This document shows positions 17,696 through 26,914 of a stretch of DNA of 64,000 bases, piece by piece. The notes beneath the pieces are model-generated. The model saw nothing but the letters and a program-made list of their open reading frames with translations. It made no database searches and was not told the DNA's origin. The stretch comes from a virus: positions 62,001 through 126,000 of IMG/VR virus record IMGVR_UViG_3300008116_000011; one strand, given 5' to 3'. The position numbers were made by a program, and so were the translations under genes. Within the stretch, counting starts at the first letter, position 1, and the number at the start of each line of letters is the position of its first letter.

Positions 17696-17994
17696 AAGTT
17701 TAATGCTTGTTTAAAATTTTCAAGTGTTTGTTTATGTTCGTTTACGTACTCTCTAAAAGTGTAAGTACCTTTTTTATTTACCATACAATTACGAACTAAT
17801 GTATGTAATACGTTTTCAAGTGAATTATAATAACCAACTGCAGTCATATTATCATTATACCCGGGTTCCATTAGAGTATAACATGATTTGTCTTCATGTA
17901 TTTCATAAGGGGCAAAGATAGGGTCTTTAATAATAACAATGTCTTTAGTTTGGCCTTTTTGGCGTCCGCGACGCCCCTTAAATGGATCACTCAT
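17692..17994 (-). CDS. Unknown phage protein
   Basis: A 100-aa protein with a basic N-terminus (FKGRRGRQKGQ) and a folded-looking remainder (GYYNSLENVLHTLVRNCMV, then YTFREYVNEHKQTLENF). I do not recognise the family. A TACATTTATA box lies 22 bases before its ATG, so it may be the first gene of the groES-groEL-clamp-loader transcript. Confidence 0.68.
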   Translation of the reverse strand: MSDPFKGRRGRQKGQTKDIVIIKDPIFAPYEIHEDKSCYTLMEPGYNDNMTAVGYYNSLENVLHTLVRNCMVNKKGTYTFREYVNEHKQTLENFKQALNL

Positions 17995-18016
17995 AACTTT
18001 TATTTTTGTTTATATA

Positions 18017-18024
18017 TAAATGTA
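18017..18024 (-). promoter_or_regulatory. TACATTTA promoter box
   Basis: Sense reading is TACATTTATATATAAAC, 22 bases before the ATG at 17994. It would drive the 100-aa gene, groES and groEL. The upstream element is weak (ATGTGG at the N19 position). Confidence 0.42.
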
Positions 18025-18026
18025 TG

Positions 18027-18233
18027 TTATTCAATTGTGTTCTCCACATTTTCTTCGATAATCTCAACATCCATTATTTGTTCACAGAAGAATACTTTAC
18101 CATCCTTTTTAAATGTTTTATGTGATGGTGATAAAGCGTTCCAATCCGGCCCTAAAGGCTCATACTTTTCATCTAATATTGTTTTTACGATGAATAATTC
18201 ATCATTTACTCGTATCATTCCTTTACTAATCAT
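18027..18233 (-). CDS. Unknown small phage protein
   Basis: A 68-aa protein I do not recognise. It reads as a small beta-rich fold (MIRVNDELFIVKTIL) with an acidic tail (VEIIEENVENTIE). The start overlaps the sliding-clamp stop by 4 bases, so it is probably translated with the clamp. An alternative start at Met6 cannot be excluded. Confidence 0.65.
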   Translation of the reverse strand: MISKGMIRVNDELFIVKTILDEKYEPLGPDWNALSPSHKTFKKDGKVFFCEQIMDVEIIEENVENTIE

Positions 18234-18970
18234 CCTACTTGAACTTCAGGTAAATAATAAACAGCGTTTCCTGTTTCTGTTTTGATATCTAATTTTAAAA
18301 GTCCTTGAGTGCTAATATATCCTTTTGCTTCTATCAAATCATCTTTACTAGCATTAAGTATTTCTTTTACATATGCTGAATTAAATGATAGGAATCCAAT
18401 ATGCATTTCATTAAATGAAGCCTCAGCTGTAAATTCAACTTTATTGGAGTGAGATGTGGGTTCGCCTAGTATTAGTTTAACTTGTTTATTTTGATCTTCA
18501 TTTACATTAGTAGATATTCTAAATACTTCTCTAATATTTGACCCTAGAGCTCCTTTTGCCTTAGCAAAACGCATAATAAACTCAGAATCAATACTAAATG
18601 TTATTTCGTATTCAGGTTCACTTATTGATGGGGTATTTTGAATAATAAATGGATCTGCTAATGAATATTGTAGTGAGAAATTAGAATCTTCAATTAACAA
18701 CTTAGTAGGTACTTTATGTTGTTTATCAACATTAACTAAAATATCCATATCTAGAATAGATAACATTTTAAGTAATCCACTTGTATTAAATATACCTAGT
18801 GTTCCATCTTCTAATTCAACATCACATTCAACATGTCCTACTAGATCCTGATTCGGAGATACAAAGTCAATATTTAATTTATTGTTTGCAACATTCCATT
18901 TAACACTTTCAACAGTGCCATTTAAGTAGTATCGCTCAATGTTTGCTACTAGGTCTAGTTTATTAATCAT
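18230..18970 (-). CDS. 45: Sliding clamp (T4 gp45-like)
   Basis: A 246-aa protein resembling the gp45 processivity clamp. The length is close to gp45 (228 aa). It has two repeated alpha-beta halves (VESVKWNVANNKLNIDFV near residue 19, and EYEITFSIDSEFIMRFAKA near residue 118). Its position, between the polymerase and the clamp-loader genes, supports the call. Clamps have no catalytic motif, so the call uses fold-like pattern and gene order. It overlaps the upstream 66-aa gene by 4 bases. Confidence 0.85.
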   Translation of the reverse strand: MINKLDLVANIERYYLNGTVESVKWNVANNKLNIDFVSPNQDLVGHVECDVELEDGTLGIFNTSGLLKMLSILDMDILVNVDKQHKVPTKLLIEDSNFSLQYSLADPFIIQNTPSISEPEYEITFSIDSEFIMRFAKAKGALGSNIREVFRISTNVNEDQNKQVKLILGEPTSHSNKVEFTAEASFNEMHIGFLSFNSAYVKEILNASKDDLIEAKGYISTQGLLKLDIKTETGNAVYYLPEVQVG

Positions 18971-19167
18971 AATTTTTCAATTTCTTGTTTTACTTCTATC
19001 CAATATGGGAATCTATTTGCGAAGTCTGTTACTATTAATTCTTCAATTATCTCATCTACTGCTATTAATGCACATTTTTTAGCATAATATACATCAGCAT
19101 CGGTATGAAAGTTAAGATAATCAAACATTTTGTTTAGTAATTCTGCTGCTTTTTCTTGTGGTGTCAT
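18967..19167 (-). CDS. Unknown small helical phage protein
   Basis: A 66-aa helical protein (QEKAAELLNKMFDYL, then YYAKKCALIAVDEIIEELI). Short proteins of this pattern are common in large phages, with no known function. It lies between the polymerase and the clamp and overlaps the clamp start by 4 bases. Confidence 0.68.
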   Translation of the reverse strand: MTPQEKAAELLNKMFDYLNFHTDADVYYAKKCALIAVDEIIEELIVTDFANRFPYWIEVKQEIEKL

Positions 19168-19194
19168 ATTATAAAGGTAATAAGATTTATTAGT

Positions 19195-21777
19195 TTATCC
19201 AAATTTAAAGAATTTATTTATGGTATTGTTGAATATTGGTTTTCCCCATTTCAAATCCTCATATAGTGTTTCTAGTTTATTCTTTAACATTGAATCAAAT
19301 AATTGCACTTTGTCTAGGTATTTTTCAATGAATTCAGTAATAAATGGAGGATCATCATAACCGTTAAATCCAATTACGTCAATTCGATATGGATTATCTT
19401 TTAAATATGCTATAAACATTTTATCTCCAATCTGAAATGTATTGTGTTTTTTATCTAGTTTTTTAAATCGAAGTAAATCATTATAGTAAATAGCTGCTTT
19501 AGTATTGATAGGACATTTTAATTCCAATTTAGAGAATATTTCACCTGGTTGAGGTTTTGAAGCAATATATTCGCCTATGTTTTTTAATCCAGTAGGTTTA
19601 AGCAATAAACGCCAATCTACTGTGTTGATACTTTCTCTAAATGTAATAATCTGTTTGTCTATTTCTGGTTTAGGTTTACCAAACATAATGTCTTGAATTA
19701 GACCCTTTGCAAATTTTCTAAAGTAAGGAGCAAAGTTAGATTTCATCAAATCTAATCCTTTAATATCTAATTCCTCTACAGGCACACCTTCTTTATTTAC
19801 AATAAATTGAGCGTAACGTCTTTTACCTGCAAAGTATCCTCGTTCAAGTACAACCTCTTGCTTTAATTCAAAGTAATGAGGACGATCATGTAAATTAAAT
19901 AATTCTACTACTAATGTATTTAGATTTTCGTTTGCTACTTTTTGTATTTCAGTAGCAATTTCTAAAACATACTTTACAGCTTCTTCTCTATTATTAAGAT
20001 TTACATCAGGATATCTTTTTCGGATTAGATCCTTTACTTGGATAAATAACGAATCAGTATCTGATGTTACAATATAATCAATACCCTCAGTTTCCATTTG
20101 TTCATTCATCCATCTATTTACATATTTAATAGATTCCTGAGTTAAACGTTGCCCTGTAAGTGTAATTGCTTTTGAAACGAATTTATGTCCATCTGTATAG
20201 CGCCATCCATTAATAGCATAGCAACCATAAACGTCATTCAATTTAATTTTATATGCGTGTTGTCTACGATTATAGAATTCACCTTTAACAGCATCACCTG
20301 ACTTATATGCTTTTTTCATCAGGTTTTTATATTCAACACGTTTATTAAACCAGTCAGTTAATACATCACATACTATACTTGATCTGTCTTTTCGAAATAT
20401 AACACCAGGAGCAGATATAATCCAATTTTCCTGTTCAATTAATTTAATTATTTTTTCTACAGTTACAATTGAGCGTGAAATACTTTTATTTGGATTTATT
20501 CGCTCAATAGTAATTTCAGTATTTGGGTTTAATAATTTTAATTCTTTTAAAGACCATTGATTATCATATTTGTCTTTATTTACTATTCGTCCTATTAAAG
20601 TTTCAATCCCCATATTTAAGGAACGAATAATAGACGGATATAATGATGTAAAATCTAAATCAATAACCCACTCATATAATCCTGGTACTGGGTCTTTTAG
20701 GTATCCGCCAGCATATTCCTCTTTAATGTCTTTTAAATTAGGATTATAAGTTGTTGGTTTATTAGGTGAAATTACATTTTTACGTTTTAGATAAGTTAAA
20801 ATAGCGCCTTCATTTAATGTTGTAGACATATAAATTTGCTCATAAGGCACATGACACAGGTGGCAAATAATTACTGTTAGATCAATAAATTTAAGTTTAT
20901 CTTCAAGTGCAACTATAATTTCAACGTCTCTAATATTGTAATCAATAAACTTATTTATATCTTCTTTAAATAATTTATCTAATGAACCTAAATAATCTAC
21001 TTTGCCTAAATCAACATATTTTTCTCCAATATTACCTAAGGCATAAGATGGTTCTTGAGCTGTGATGTATTTTTTAAACAGCAACATATAGTCAAGGTGG
21101 TTTACACCTGCTATAGTAGTATATTTTTCTCCAGCAAATTCACCTTCATCTACTTGTTTTAATGGAGATAAACGTACAGCTTGGCTTTCACCTATTACTT
21201 TAGCAATACGATGATATAAGTAAGGAATATCAAAGAACTCACTATTCCACCCAGTTATAATTGTTGGATCTAATTCTTCCCATTTATCAAGGAACTTATA
21301 CATTAATTCCTTTTCTGTAAGGCAAGGTATTACTGTTTTATTTTCACTTGTAGATTCACTCATTGCCTTTGCTTCATCTAGAATGTAACAATAATACATT
21401 TTAGTACTATTGTCGTATAAAGCAATTGCTGTTAATTTACCTGCAGGGTCACGAACACTATCTTGGGTAAGCGCTCCTGCAATTTCACACTCAATATCTA
21501 GATAGACAATGTTTTGATATTCAGGTGTGTCGTCTTGTTCATAATAGGCATCTACTAATACACGAGTAAATTTATCAACATCACTTTCATAAGCATTAGA
21601 ATCTTTCCAATCATATTGTTTAGTTGGAGATACTTTAACGCCCTCTAATGTTTCATATTCACCTTTTTCATTTGCAACGTAGCAGGTAGCTCGATATGGA
21701 AATTCGAGCCACCCCTTTTTATCGTCACGTAGATGATATGTCTTTGTACTTCTGTTGTAATAAATTGCTTGATACAT
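19195..21777 (-). CDS. 43: Family B DNA polymerase (T4 gp43-like)
   Basis: An 860-aa replicative polymerase with proofreading. The exonuclease motifs are intact: YLDIECE near residue 100 (Exo I), ITGWNSEFFDIPYL near residue 175 (Exo II) and YNIRDVEII near residue 278 (Exo III). The polymerase motifs are DLDFTSLYPSIIR near residue 365 (A), KLNDVYGCYAINGW near residue 500 (B) and VTSDTDSLFI near residue 567 (C, DTD). The C-terminal tail FNNTINKFFKFG may be the clamp-binding peptide. It heads the replisome genes, with a TATATTTA box only 7 bases before its ATG. Confidence 0.97.
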   Translation of the reverse strand: MYQAIYYNRSTKTYHLRDDKKGWLEFPYRATCYVANEKGEYETLEGVKVSPTKQYDWKDSNAYESDVDKFTRVLVDAYYEQDDTPEYQNIVYLDIECEIAGALTQDSVRDPAGKLTAIALYDNSTKMYYCYILDEAKAMSESTSENKTVIPCLTEKELMYKFLDKWEELDPTIITGWNSEFFDIPYLYHRIAKVIGESQAVRLSPLKQVDEGEFAGEKYTTIAGVNHLDYMLLFKKYITAQEPSYALGNIGEKYVDLGKVDYLGSLDKLFKEDINKFIDYNIRDVEIIVALEDKLKFIDLTVIICHLCHVPYEQIYMSTTLNEGAILTYLKRKNVISPNKPTTYNPNLKDIKEEYAGGYLKDPVPGLYEWVIDLDFTSLYPSIIRSLNMGIETLIGRIVNKDKYDNQWSLKELKLLNPNTEITIERINPNKSISRSIVTVEKIIKLIEQENWIISAPGVIFRKDRSSIVCDVLTDWFNKRVEYKNLMKKAYKSGDAVKGEFYNRRQHAYKIKLNDVYGCYAINGWRYTDGHKFVSKAITLTGQRLTQESIKYVNRWMNEQMETEGIDYIVTSDTDSLFIQVKDLIRKRYPDVNLNNREEAVKYVLEIATEIQKVANENLNTLVVELFNLHDRPHYFELKQEVVLERGYFAGKRRYAQFIVNKEGVPVEELDIKGLDLMKSNFAPYFRKFAKGLIQDIMFGKPKPEIDKQIITFRESINTVDWRLLLKPTGLKNIGEYIASKPQPGEIFSKLELKCPINTKAAIYYNDLLRFKKLDKKHNTFQIGDKMFIAYLKDNPYRIDVIGFNGYDDPPFITEFIEKYLDKVQLFDSMLKNKLETLYEDLKWGKPIFNNTINKFFKFG

Positions 21778-21784
21778 AACCTTT

Positions 21785-21792
21785 TAAATATA
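21785..21792 (-). promoter_or_regulatory. TATATTTA promoter box, close to the start codon
   Basis: Sense reading is AGTATATTTAAAAGG, ending 7 bases before the polymerase ATG. If it is a -7 box, the message would be leaderless or nearly so. No upstream TTTTGG element. Confidence 0.38.
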
Positions 21793-21803
21793 CTAGGGTT
21801 TCT

Positions 21804-24218
21804 TTAATTTTCACGCCTTTCTTCTGGTTTATAGTAAATAATTCTATTATGCCAAACAGGTGCTGCTAATAATATAGCTGGTTTGATATGACCTCTCATT
21901 GTTTCTTGAAATATATAGGACATCCAGGTTTGTTCAAATGGATTTGCCCATTCTGTTTCTAGGAACATTTTATAATTACCTTTTTTATTTGCAATCATAG
22001 GCCAGTTAGCATAATAAATGTCACCAGTAGCATAAGATACTTCATTATGAACTTCAATTCTATCAAATTTAGTTCTGGGAGCATATGGGTCTAATCCTGA
22101 TACTGGTAATTGGTCATAGTCAGGCCATATATAACTTCTAACAGCTTGAGGAACATTATACCAAGATACTTGAATATTATTATCCATGTATACTTCTGTA
22201 TATGATAATTTAAGGAAATCAAATTCTTCCTTAGCCATTATTTCATGAACTTTGTCATATAGGTTAGGAACATATTTTCTAAATCCATTTCTACAGAAAC
22301 CAGTTTCAGTTGAAGGATATAACCCCATATCATCTTCAAAGAAGAAATAATAATCACTATCTGATTCATTGAAATGTTTTGCAGCAAATAGTCTTCCACC
22401 ATTAATTCCTTTGTTTTCATTCATAATGATGTGTTCAAAACCGTATTTGTCTGCTACTTCTTTATTAGTAATTCTAGCTTGTTCGTCTGTTGAGTTATCA
22501 ATTAGAATTTTTTTATGCGGTCTACTTAACCAATCAGGTGAATTTGCTTGCCATGTAGCTAAAGTATGTTCAATTTGTTGAGGAAAATTAAACGTTAACA
22601 TATATAGAGATGTTTTATCTGTATCTCTATTGTATAATCCTTTAGGCAAAACATGAGAGCGAGTACCATTATTTTCTAATTGTACTTGATCATCTAATAA
22701 TGCTTGTACAAATTTAACTACTAAACCATTATCATCTAAAGCATAACGTCTATAGATGTGAGGTTCTAAATGAGCCATAATACTAAAGATACTCTCTTCA
22801 GTGCCCATATATCCTGAATTTAGTGTATCTTGAAGTAAATTATAGTAGGTACCATTTGCTTGACTTAAAAAGTCTTTATGTCCACCAAATAATCCACCTC
22901 TACAAACATAAGTTACTTTTTCACGAGCATATCTGTTAATTGCTTTAAAGTCAAATCCATGAATTTCATCTGCGGCTTCATAGGGGTAACTTAGGAATAG
23001 GAATGTTTTTAGATACGGAATTATTTTATCTAGGCATCTATGCTCAGTAAAATATTTTTCATATACAGTATTTGTAATACCAGCATCAAGCCATAAGAAA
23101 TAATTAGTATCAAATACATTCATTACTTTAGCATCATGCAACATAAACATTTTTGATTGCACAATTGGGTTATACCACTCAAGTGATGCTTGAGGACTAC
23201 CAGGAAGCCATCCATGAGGACCTGTTTGATTCAACCAGTCAGGATTAGTTCTTATTTCTTGAGTTTTATCCCAAAATGGTTGATAGAAATTATTTTTAAT
23301 ACTTTCTAGTTCAAATGTTCTAACATAAGTGTTTTCAGGTTTACGTTTTTTCCATACTAGATATTCATATTCTTTAGGAATATAAATAAACATTTTAACT
23401 GGTATGTCTAGGAATTTATCAAAATTTTCAATGTAGTGGCTAAAATCTCTACCTGGGCGTCCTATGTTCCATAGCCCTGTTACTAGAGTTAAATCTTCAG
23501 TTAAATGTACTTCGGGAGTATTTTCAGATATTTTTACTTGTTCTCTTAGTTTATCTAGTTCATAAAATGCTAATCCTTTTCTAGTTCCTCCTTCATAATT
23601 GTCTACAATTGATTTTTCTTCAATATAAAGTTCAGGTTTAGGAAAATTAAAAGGTTCTGAATGTAGGCAGACAGGATAAAAAGCAGCTGCTCCTCTTTCC
23701 CAGTTTGCATCTACAGTTACAGTATTATCAGCATTAATATGTTTTTGAGAATAATTTTCATCGTTTAAATCATACCAAGTAGTAGTTAGAAGATATTTAC
23801 ATTTTGATTTTAAAATGTTATTTATTGCTTTACGTCCATCTTCTAAACTAAGATGTCCTAACACATCTCTTACAATCAATAAGTCAGCTTCAGGAATTTC
23901 AATATTGTCTTGAGTTAAATCAATTTCTTGAAATTTAATTATTGAATTAGCATACTTTTGGTTGTCTTGGATTAATTCAGGGACAATATCACATCCTGTG
24001 TAGCTTTCAAAACTATACACTATATCTTTCATCCAGTTAAAGTCACCACAAGGAATATCAACTACGGATTTAATCTCTTTGTCTTTAACTAATTGCTTAA
24101 TTTGTTGTCTAATAACTTCAGTTTCATCCATTGTGCTTCCAGGGCCACTTTTACTTTCAGGCCAACCTCCAAATCTCCAGTTTGTGTAAACATCTTGAAA
24201 AACCTCTTTTAAACTCAT
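21804..24218 (-). CDS. Three-domain methyltransferase / HtrL-type / glycosyltransferase fusion
   Basis: An 804-aa fusion. Residues about 1-200 are a class I SAM methyltransferase (VVDIPCGDFNWMKDIV near 53, LLIVRDVLGHLSLEDG near 110). Residues about 240-530 match the WlaTC/HtrL/YibB family of putative glycosyltransferases (LVTGLWNIGRPGRDFSHYIE, FLWLDAGITNT, YVCRGGLFGGHKDF). Residues about 545-800 are a GT-A domain (KILIDNSTDEQ, NENKGINGGRLFA, FFFEDDMGLYP). It probably methylates and extends one glycan. The start overlaps the carbamoyltransferase stop by 4 bases. The order of reactions is unknown. Confidence 0.85.
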   Translation of the reverse strand: MSLKEVFQDVYTNWRFGGWPESKSGPGSTMDETEVIRQQIKQLVKDKEIKSVVDIPCGDFNWMKDIVYSFESYTGCDIVPELIQDNQKYANSIIKFQEIDLTQDNIEIPEADLLIVRDVLGHLSLEDGRKAINNILKSKCKYLLTTTWYDLNDENYSQKHINADNTVTVDANWERGAAAFYPVCLHSEPFNFPKPELYIEEKSIVDNYEGGTRKGLAFYELDKLREQVKISENTPEVHLTEDLTLVTGLWNIGRPGRDFSHYIENFDKFLDIPVKMFIYIPKEYEYLVWKKRKPENTYVRTFELESIKNNFYQPFWDKTQEIRTNPDWLNQTGPHGWLPGSPQASLEWYNPIVQSKMFMLHDAKVMNVFDTNYFLWLDAGITNTVYEKYFTEHRCLDKIIPYLKTFLFLSYPYEAADEIHGFDFKAINRYAREKVTYVCRGGLFGGHKDFLSQANGTYYNLLQDTLNSGYMGTEESIFSIMAHLEPHIYRRYALDDNGLVVKFVQALLDDQVQLENNGTRSHVLPKGLYNRDTDKTSLYMLTFNFPQQIEHTLATWQANSPDWLSRPHKKILIDNSTDEQARITNKEVADKYGFEHIIMNENKGINGGRLFAAKHFNESDSDYYFFFEDDMGLYPSTETGFCRNGFRKYVPNLYDKVHEIMAKEEFDFLKLSYTEVYMDNNIQVSWYNVPQAVRSYIWPDYDQLPVSGLDPYAPRTKFDRIEVHNEVSYATGDIYYANWPMIANKKGNYKMFLETEWANPFEQTWMSYIFQETMRGHIKPAILLAAPVWHNRIIYYKPEERREN

Positions 24219-25846
24219 AAATTTATGTTTTTTCTAATATAATATTTTTCTGTTATTAATCCATCCATTTGGGAATTTTCAAATACATATAAAGCATCTT
24301 TTAACGTTGTAAGAATAGGCATTCCATTAACATTAAATGATGTATTTAGTATAACACCAATTCCTGTCTTTTCTTCAAATTTAGTTATAAGATCATATAA
24401 CCATTTATTTTGTTCTCTTGTTACTGTTTGAACACGAGCGGTATTATCAACGTGTGTAATAGCTGCTAATTTTTCTCTCCATTCTTCACGTACAACGGGA
24501 GCATAAGACATCCACCTTGCATCTCGATCCCACTCAAAGTATTTATTTACATCTTCTAAACGCACAACAGGAGCAAATGGTCTATACCATTCTCTATGTT
24601 TAACTTTTTGGTTTAAAATATCTTTCATTTCTGGAAATGATGGGTTGCAGATAATACTTCTGTTTCCTAGTGCTCTAGGTCCGTGCTCAGAATTTCCTCT
24701 TACTATTCCTATAATTTTACCTTCAGCTAGTTCATCAATAACCAAATTCATATCTAGATCATCTTTCCACCATGATTGATTATTAAAATAATAATGAAGC
24801 ATATCTTTGTCTAATACAGGCAAACCAGCATATGTTACATCTATTGGTTCTTCTGGTTTGATAAAAGCAGCTAATAAGCCTACAGCTATACCACAGTCAT
24901 TAGGGTTAGGTCCTACGAATACTTCTTTATTAAATTCATTTACTAATCTAGTATTTAACAGAATGTTCAAACCACATCCTCCAGTTATACAAATTGGAAG
25001 ATCAGGAAATAATTCAAAATATGGTAATGCTATTTCTAAAAAGCATTCTTCAAATGCTCTTTGTGAAGTAGTAGCTATATCCCATGCTACTTGTCCTTCC
25101 AATCTGTTATTAAAATCAAATGTAACTCCTATTTTTTCACCTAACACATCTATTTTGGCTTGATAGTTAGTTCCATTAGGATCACTTTTGTAAAAATCTA
25201 TAAAATCATTTAACCATTCCTCTCTTACATTACCATAAGAAACAAGTCCCATTATCTTACCAGAGTAAACTAAATTTCCTTCACTTAAAGGTTCAAACTT
25301 TATATCATTAAGATAATGTCCAAACAACATATAGGGAAATCCTAAATCATATTCTATCCAATGTTGCCCCATAGTAGGATTTGCTAGTCTTTCTAGCAAT
25401 GCAGGTTCTTTACCTCGCACACAATGATAAATGTTAAATTTACCATCATCTCCTCCTCCATCAAATGAAAATACTATTGCTTCCTTGTACGGTGATTGAT
25501 AAAAAGTACCAGCAGCATGAGCTTGATGGTGATGATAATCATAGTAATTATCAGCTTTTATAGCATGTGGGGTGTGTAATAACTGGTTATCTATTACTAG
25601 ATCAGTATTGATGGCAATGCAATTTTCAAATTTATCAATATTATATTCTTTTTTGATAAGATCAACTGCATCTCTAATTAGTCCTTTAAGGTCATTATAT
25701 CCCTTATGTTTAGGTACTTTATATTGAGCTACACCTGCATTTTTATACCCTATATATCTTTCAATTTCAACAACACATACTATTTTGCCGTCTTTTTCAA
25801 CAGCTAAAGCTGCATTGTGTGATCCATAATATCCTATATTAGCCAT
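24215..25846 (-). CDS. NodU/TobZ-family O-carbamoyltransferase
   Basis: A 543-aa carbamoyltransferase, expected to move a carbamoyl group from carbamoyl phosphate, via carbamoyl-AMP, to a sugar hydroxyl. It has NIGYYGSHNAALAVEKDGK at the N-terminus, the metal-binding YHHHQAHAAGTFY near residue 105, FSFDGGGDDG near 127, GGCGLNILLNTRL near 288, RGNSEHGPRALGNRSI near 383 and ILNTSFNVNGMP near 510. All family landmarks are present, including the C-terminal TobZ-like domain. It is coupled to the methyltransferase-glycosyltransferase fusion, so both probably act on the same glycan. Confidence 0.93.
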   Translation of the reverse strand: MANIGYYGSHNAALAVEKDGKIVCVVEIERYIGYKNAGVAQYKVPKHKGYNDLKGLIRDAVDLIKKEYNIDKFENCIAINTDLVIDNQLLHTPHAIKADNYYDYHHHQAHAAGTFYQSPYKEAIVFSFDGGGDDGKFNIYHCVRGKEPALLERLANPTMGQHWIEYDLGFPYMLFGHYLNDIKFEPLSEGNLVYSGKIMGLVSYGNVREEWLNDFIDFYKSDPNGTNYQAKIDVLGEKIGVTFDFNNRLEGQVAWDIATTSQRAFEECFLEIALPYFELFPDLPICITGGCGLNILLNTRLVNEFNKEVFVGPNPNDCGIAVGLLAAFIKPEEPIDVTYAGLPVLDKDMLHYYFNNQSWWKDDLDMNLVIDELAEGKIIGIVRGNSEHGPRALGNRSIICNPSFPEMKDILNQKVKHREWYRPFAPVVRLEDVNKYFEWDRDARWMSYAPVVREEWREKLAAITHVDNTARVQTVTREQNKWLYDLITKFEEKTGIGVILNTSFNVNGMPILTTLKDALYVFENSQMDGLITEKYYIRKNINL

Positions 25847-25855
25847 TATATTTAA

Positions 25856-26911
25856 TTAATAGGGTTCAGTATGAGGCCAAGCATTATGTTGATCCATCAT
25901 ATCTTTTATTTCTTTATTTTTCTCCATAAAATCCTCTAAACTAGTCCCTACAGCAAAATTTCCACCAAATCCAGGAATAGAAGGAGGCATAAAATATCTA
26001 TCTTCGAAATGTATTTGTCTGTTATATACAGTGTTAGGGAAATTTAATACTTCTATTTTATGAAAAATATTAGTAGTTGCTACTGGCATATAGTCACATA
26101 ACATATAGCCACCGCATTGTTGGCATGCTTTTAAGAAATGTTCTCCATAAAATATGTTAATACATTCATTCCATATATCAAAGTAATCTTTAACCTTTTC
26201 CGGACTTTCAAAATGATAGTATCTGAATGGTCCCTCAGTTATAGGAAGTTGAGTTATAAATGGATCACCAAATATATTTTTTTGTTTAAATAATTTATTA
26301 AGAACTATTGAGCATGCTTGTAAACCTACTAAAGAACCTGTTGATCCCATAGCCATAGACCATCTTAATCTGTATGAACCTGTTGGAGAATCAAAAGAAA
26401 GAGGATCAATTCCTAAAGTTTCTTTAACACATCCCTTCATTGAATTAATAGGAGTATTAAATTCCTCCCAAAATTCTTCTTCAGTCATAGTTCCATCTAC
26501 TATTTTATCGTATCTGATTTTTACATCACCATCCATAAACACAATTTTCTTATATCCTAATTGTGATATAGTTGGAAATGAAAATCTATGAGCCGAATAA
26601 GAGAAAAAATGACCTCTGCTCATAGCTTCTTTATATTCATTCCCATAAGCATCAGGGTCAATAGCATTTGATGGAATAAATTCTAAATCTTCAGACCATG
26701 GATATGGTTTTCTAGCTTCATGAACATTTATAATGGCTTTAACTTTCCCAGTCTGTTCAGCAAATTCTAAAAAATCTTCAGGATAATCCGTTAAAATAAC
26801 ATAATCCATCATGTTATCATAACCCATAGACATTGCATCTAAAATATTAAGTTTAACGCGTCTACGGTAAGAAGGACCAAATCCCCAAAGTGAAATAATC
26901 GGTTTTTCCAT
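25856..26911 (-). CDS. Probable GT-A glycosyltransferase
   Basis: A 351-aa protein with a DxD-like metal site in KKIVFMDGDVKIRYD near residue 128. This is preceded by a strand-helix N-terminal domain and followed by TGSTGSLVGLQACSIVLNKL near residue 185, which resembles the acceptor side of GT8/GT32-like enzymes. I cannot place it in a named family. It lies between a GT-B gene and the carbamoyltransferase. The context supports a glycan role. Confidence 0.6.
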   Translation of the reverse strand: MEKPIISLWGFGPSYRRRVKLNILDAMSMGYDNMMDYVILTDYPEDFLEFAEQTGKVKAIINVHEARKPYPWSEDLEFIPSNAIDPDAYGNEYKEAMSRGHFFSYSAHRFSFPTISQLGYKKIVFMDGDVKIRYDKIVDGTMTEEEFWEEFNTPINSMKGCVKETLGIDPLSFDSPTGSYRLRWSMAMGSTGSLVGLQACSIVLNKLFKQKNIFGDPFITQLPITEGPFRYYHFESPEKVKDYFDIWNECINIFYGEHFLKACQQCGGYMLCDYMPVATTNIFHKIEVLNFPNTVYNRQIHFEDRYFMPPSIPGFGGNFAVGTSLEDFMEKNKEIKDMMDQHNAWPHTEPY

Positions 26912-26914
26912 AAC

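Noticed and set aside
22238-22420. 60-codon minus-strand frame in the triple-fusion gene
   Set aside because: It lies wholly inside the glycosyltransferase domain in another frame, without any supporting signal.
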